5,025 nucleotides of DNA from an uncultured Clostridium sp. (GTDB lineage Bacteria; Bacillota; Clostridia; TANB77; CAG-508): NCBI GenBank assembly GCA_946008205.1, contig CAMGAZ010000132.1:1-5025 (forward strand). Reading direction: 5' to 3'. The position numbers and the translations under genes were made by a program. This document shows, piece after piece, positions 4,223 through 5,025 of the stretch; the stretch's first letter is position 1; each line of letters starts with the position of its first letter. The notes under the pieces were generated by a model. It saw nothing but the letters and a program-made list of their open reading frames with translations, was not told the origin of the DNA and made no database searches.

Positions 4223-4625
4223 TTTTGAACTCCATTTTGATTTTTTCCAAAATTTTGCCAAGTTTATTCTGTCCAATACCGTTGCATACACCCCAATAGG
4301 TATCATTCCAAGTATTATCTTCGACAATTGGTTCTTTTACCTGAAGCAGCAAGGCTTTGAAATCCTCGTTCTGGCTAAATTTTGCTTTGACGACTTCATA
4401 CATAACGAGATCTTTAATAGATTCCCAGTCATTACGAAGGCCAATGCGGCGCCCGAGTCTTTTTGCTTCATTTGGAGGAATGCCGCAAAATTCTTTTTTC
4501 TTTAATTCGTTAATTGTCTTTTGGGCCTGAAAAGCAGCTTCACTGGAATTATAGACAAGTCCTTTATATTCAACAGTACAAGGATAATAATTGCTTAAAA
4601 AAGCAAATTCATTTTTCATGAACAT
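4209..4625 (-). CDS. NADAR-domain protein (YbiA-like N-glycosidase fold), 138 aa
   Basis: The single domain fills the protein. Family hallmarks seen: FAFLSNYYPC (residues 7-16), a YNSSEAAFQAQK segment (25-36) with the conserved Glu29, Phe32, Gln33 and Lys36, the KAKFSQN segment (80-86), and PIVEDNTWNDTYWG (99-112) leading to NGIGQNKLG (115-123). NADAR enzymes cleave N-glycosidic bonds: YbiA-type members act on early riboflavin intermediates, and others remove ADP-ribose from guanine and serve as antitoxins to DarT-type toxins. No such toxin or riboflavin gene is visible, so the substrate is open. The length is close to that of stand-alone members and key residues appear intact, so it should be active. 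The ATG at 4625 follows GGAG by 11 nt; an ATG at 4619 is an alternative. Confidence 0.9.
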   Translation of the reverse strand: MFMKNEFAFLSNYYPCTVEYKGLVYNSSEAAFQAQKTINELKKKEFCGIPPNEAKRLGRRIGLRNDWESIKDLVMYEVVKAKFSQNEDFKALLLQVKEPIVEDNTWNDTYWGVCNGIGQNKLGKILEKIKMEFKNDLG

Positions 4626-5014
4626 TTTTTATCAAGCTCCTTTAATGTGTTTTTATATGGATTTTTACGATATAAAGAATAAGGCTCTTTATTATCTATT
4701 GTTACTCTGTAATATACATGATTGTGTTCAGGATCATATAAAATACAGAGATGTGCAGAAGAATCATTAATATCTTTGGTAACAACGTTTTTGTAAGATT
4801 GTCCAACAATAGAATTGTCAGTTTCGCAAAGAATGTCATCAAATTTTTCCAGATACTCACATATAATGTGATTAGTGCATGGATAATATTTAGATGTGTC
4901 AGACTCTTTAATAGGGATTTTACCGTTATAAACTATATCTTCAATTGCTAAATTCCAAATGGTATTTTTTACTTTTTTTACAATATAATCAAGATATTTT
5001 TTGAGCGCAACCTC
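4616..5014 (-). pseudogene. Open frame without a start codon: frameshifted, recoded or partial gene of unknown function
   Basis: The frame between a TAA at 5015-5017 and a TGA at 4616-4618 encodes up to 132 residues, for example KYLDYIVKKVKN near the start and LKELDKKCS at the end. It contains no in-frame ATG, GTG or TTG. The composition looks like a real soluble protein, and its 3' end overlaps the NADAR start by 10 bases in the usual style of this region. The NADAR ribosome binding site lies inside it. In the other two frames the sequence is open from the window edge as far as 4978 and 4990, so an upstream frame probably joined this one. A run AAAAAAT near 4997-5003 is in phase for a -1 slip. 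It is therefore either the 3' part of a gene beyond the window with a frameshift (natural, programmed or a sequence error), or a decayed gene. No family recognised. Confidence 0.5.
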
Positions 5015-5025
5015 TTATATAAAAT

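Noticed and set aside
4223..4327. N-terminal extension of the 55-aa membrane protein
   Set aside because: This stretch is the conserved C-terminus of the NADAR domain in another frame; GGAG at 4230-4233 supports the start at 4222.
4751..4951. Plus-strand frame of 66 codons
   Set aside because: Antisense to the startless frame 4616-5014; weak start context and a Phe/Asn/Ile-rich composition typical of a shadow of AT-rich coding sequence.
1..5025. tRNA or rRNA genes, CRISPR array, insertion sequence, attachment site, origin
   Set aside because: I looked for cloverleaf-like ends, regularly spaced repeats, transposase motifs and iteron-like repeats on both strands and saw none.

Overview
The window is an AT-rich (roughly two-thirds A+T by eye) piece of what looks like a Gram-positive, Firmicutes/Clostridia-type accessory replicon: a large phage, a prophage or a megaplasmid. 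The reasons are strong AGGAGG-type ribosome binding sites, housekeeping sigma-A-like promoters, very tight packing of short genes with overlapping ends, and no recognisable core metabolic or informational gene. All the genes I can support lie on the minus strand, so they read from high to low coordinates. I cannot tell phage from plasmid: no structural, replication or conjugation gene is visible.

Upstream unit (about 5014 down to 2655, minus strand). It starts with an open frame (4616-5014) that has no usable start codon and may be frameshifted. Next come a NADAR-domain protein (4209-4625, the most secure functional call), a 55-aa two-helix membrane protein (4055-4222), a small Cys4 zinc-ribbon protein resembling the Lar restriction-alleviation family (3797-4030), a 187-aa protein of a conserved but uncharacterised type (3256-3819), a 109-aa unknown (3003-3332), and two tiny single-helix membrane proteins (2887-3006, and 2655-2735 or slightly longer). 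Most neighbours overlap by 4-77 bases, so translational coupling in one transcript is likely. A candidate intrinsic terminator sits at 2627-2680.

Intergenic control region (2395-2654). Immediately after the terminator is a very good promoter (TTGACG, 17 bases, TATAAT at 2593-2621), followed by a second candidate (TTGCGT, 17 bases, extended TATAGT at 2470-2498). Both point at the next unit. The leader from the first promoter is about 190 nt and holds no convincing gene.

Downstream unit (2394 down to 1, minus strand). It holds a 271-aa unknown protein (1579-2394), an 84-aa membrane protein (1328-1582), a 182-aa unknown (745-1293), a 61-aa Lys-rich basic protein with a TTG start (546-731), a 128-aa Cys-containing protein (167-553) and the first 53 residues of a gene that runs off the window (1-159). 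Ends overlap or nearly touch, again suggesting one operon.

How the genes work together is not known. NADAR and Lar-like proteins both fit host-interaction or counter-defence roles, and the number of tiny membrane proteins fits a phage or plasmid host-takeover region, but this is inference. No RNA gene, insertion sequence, CRISPR array, attachment site or origin was recognised.
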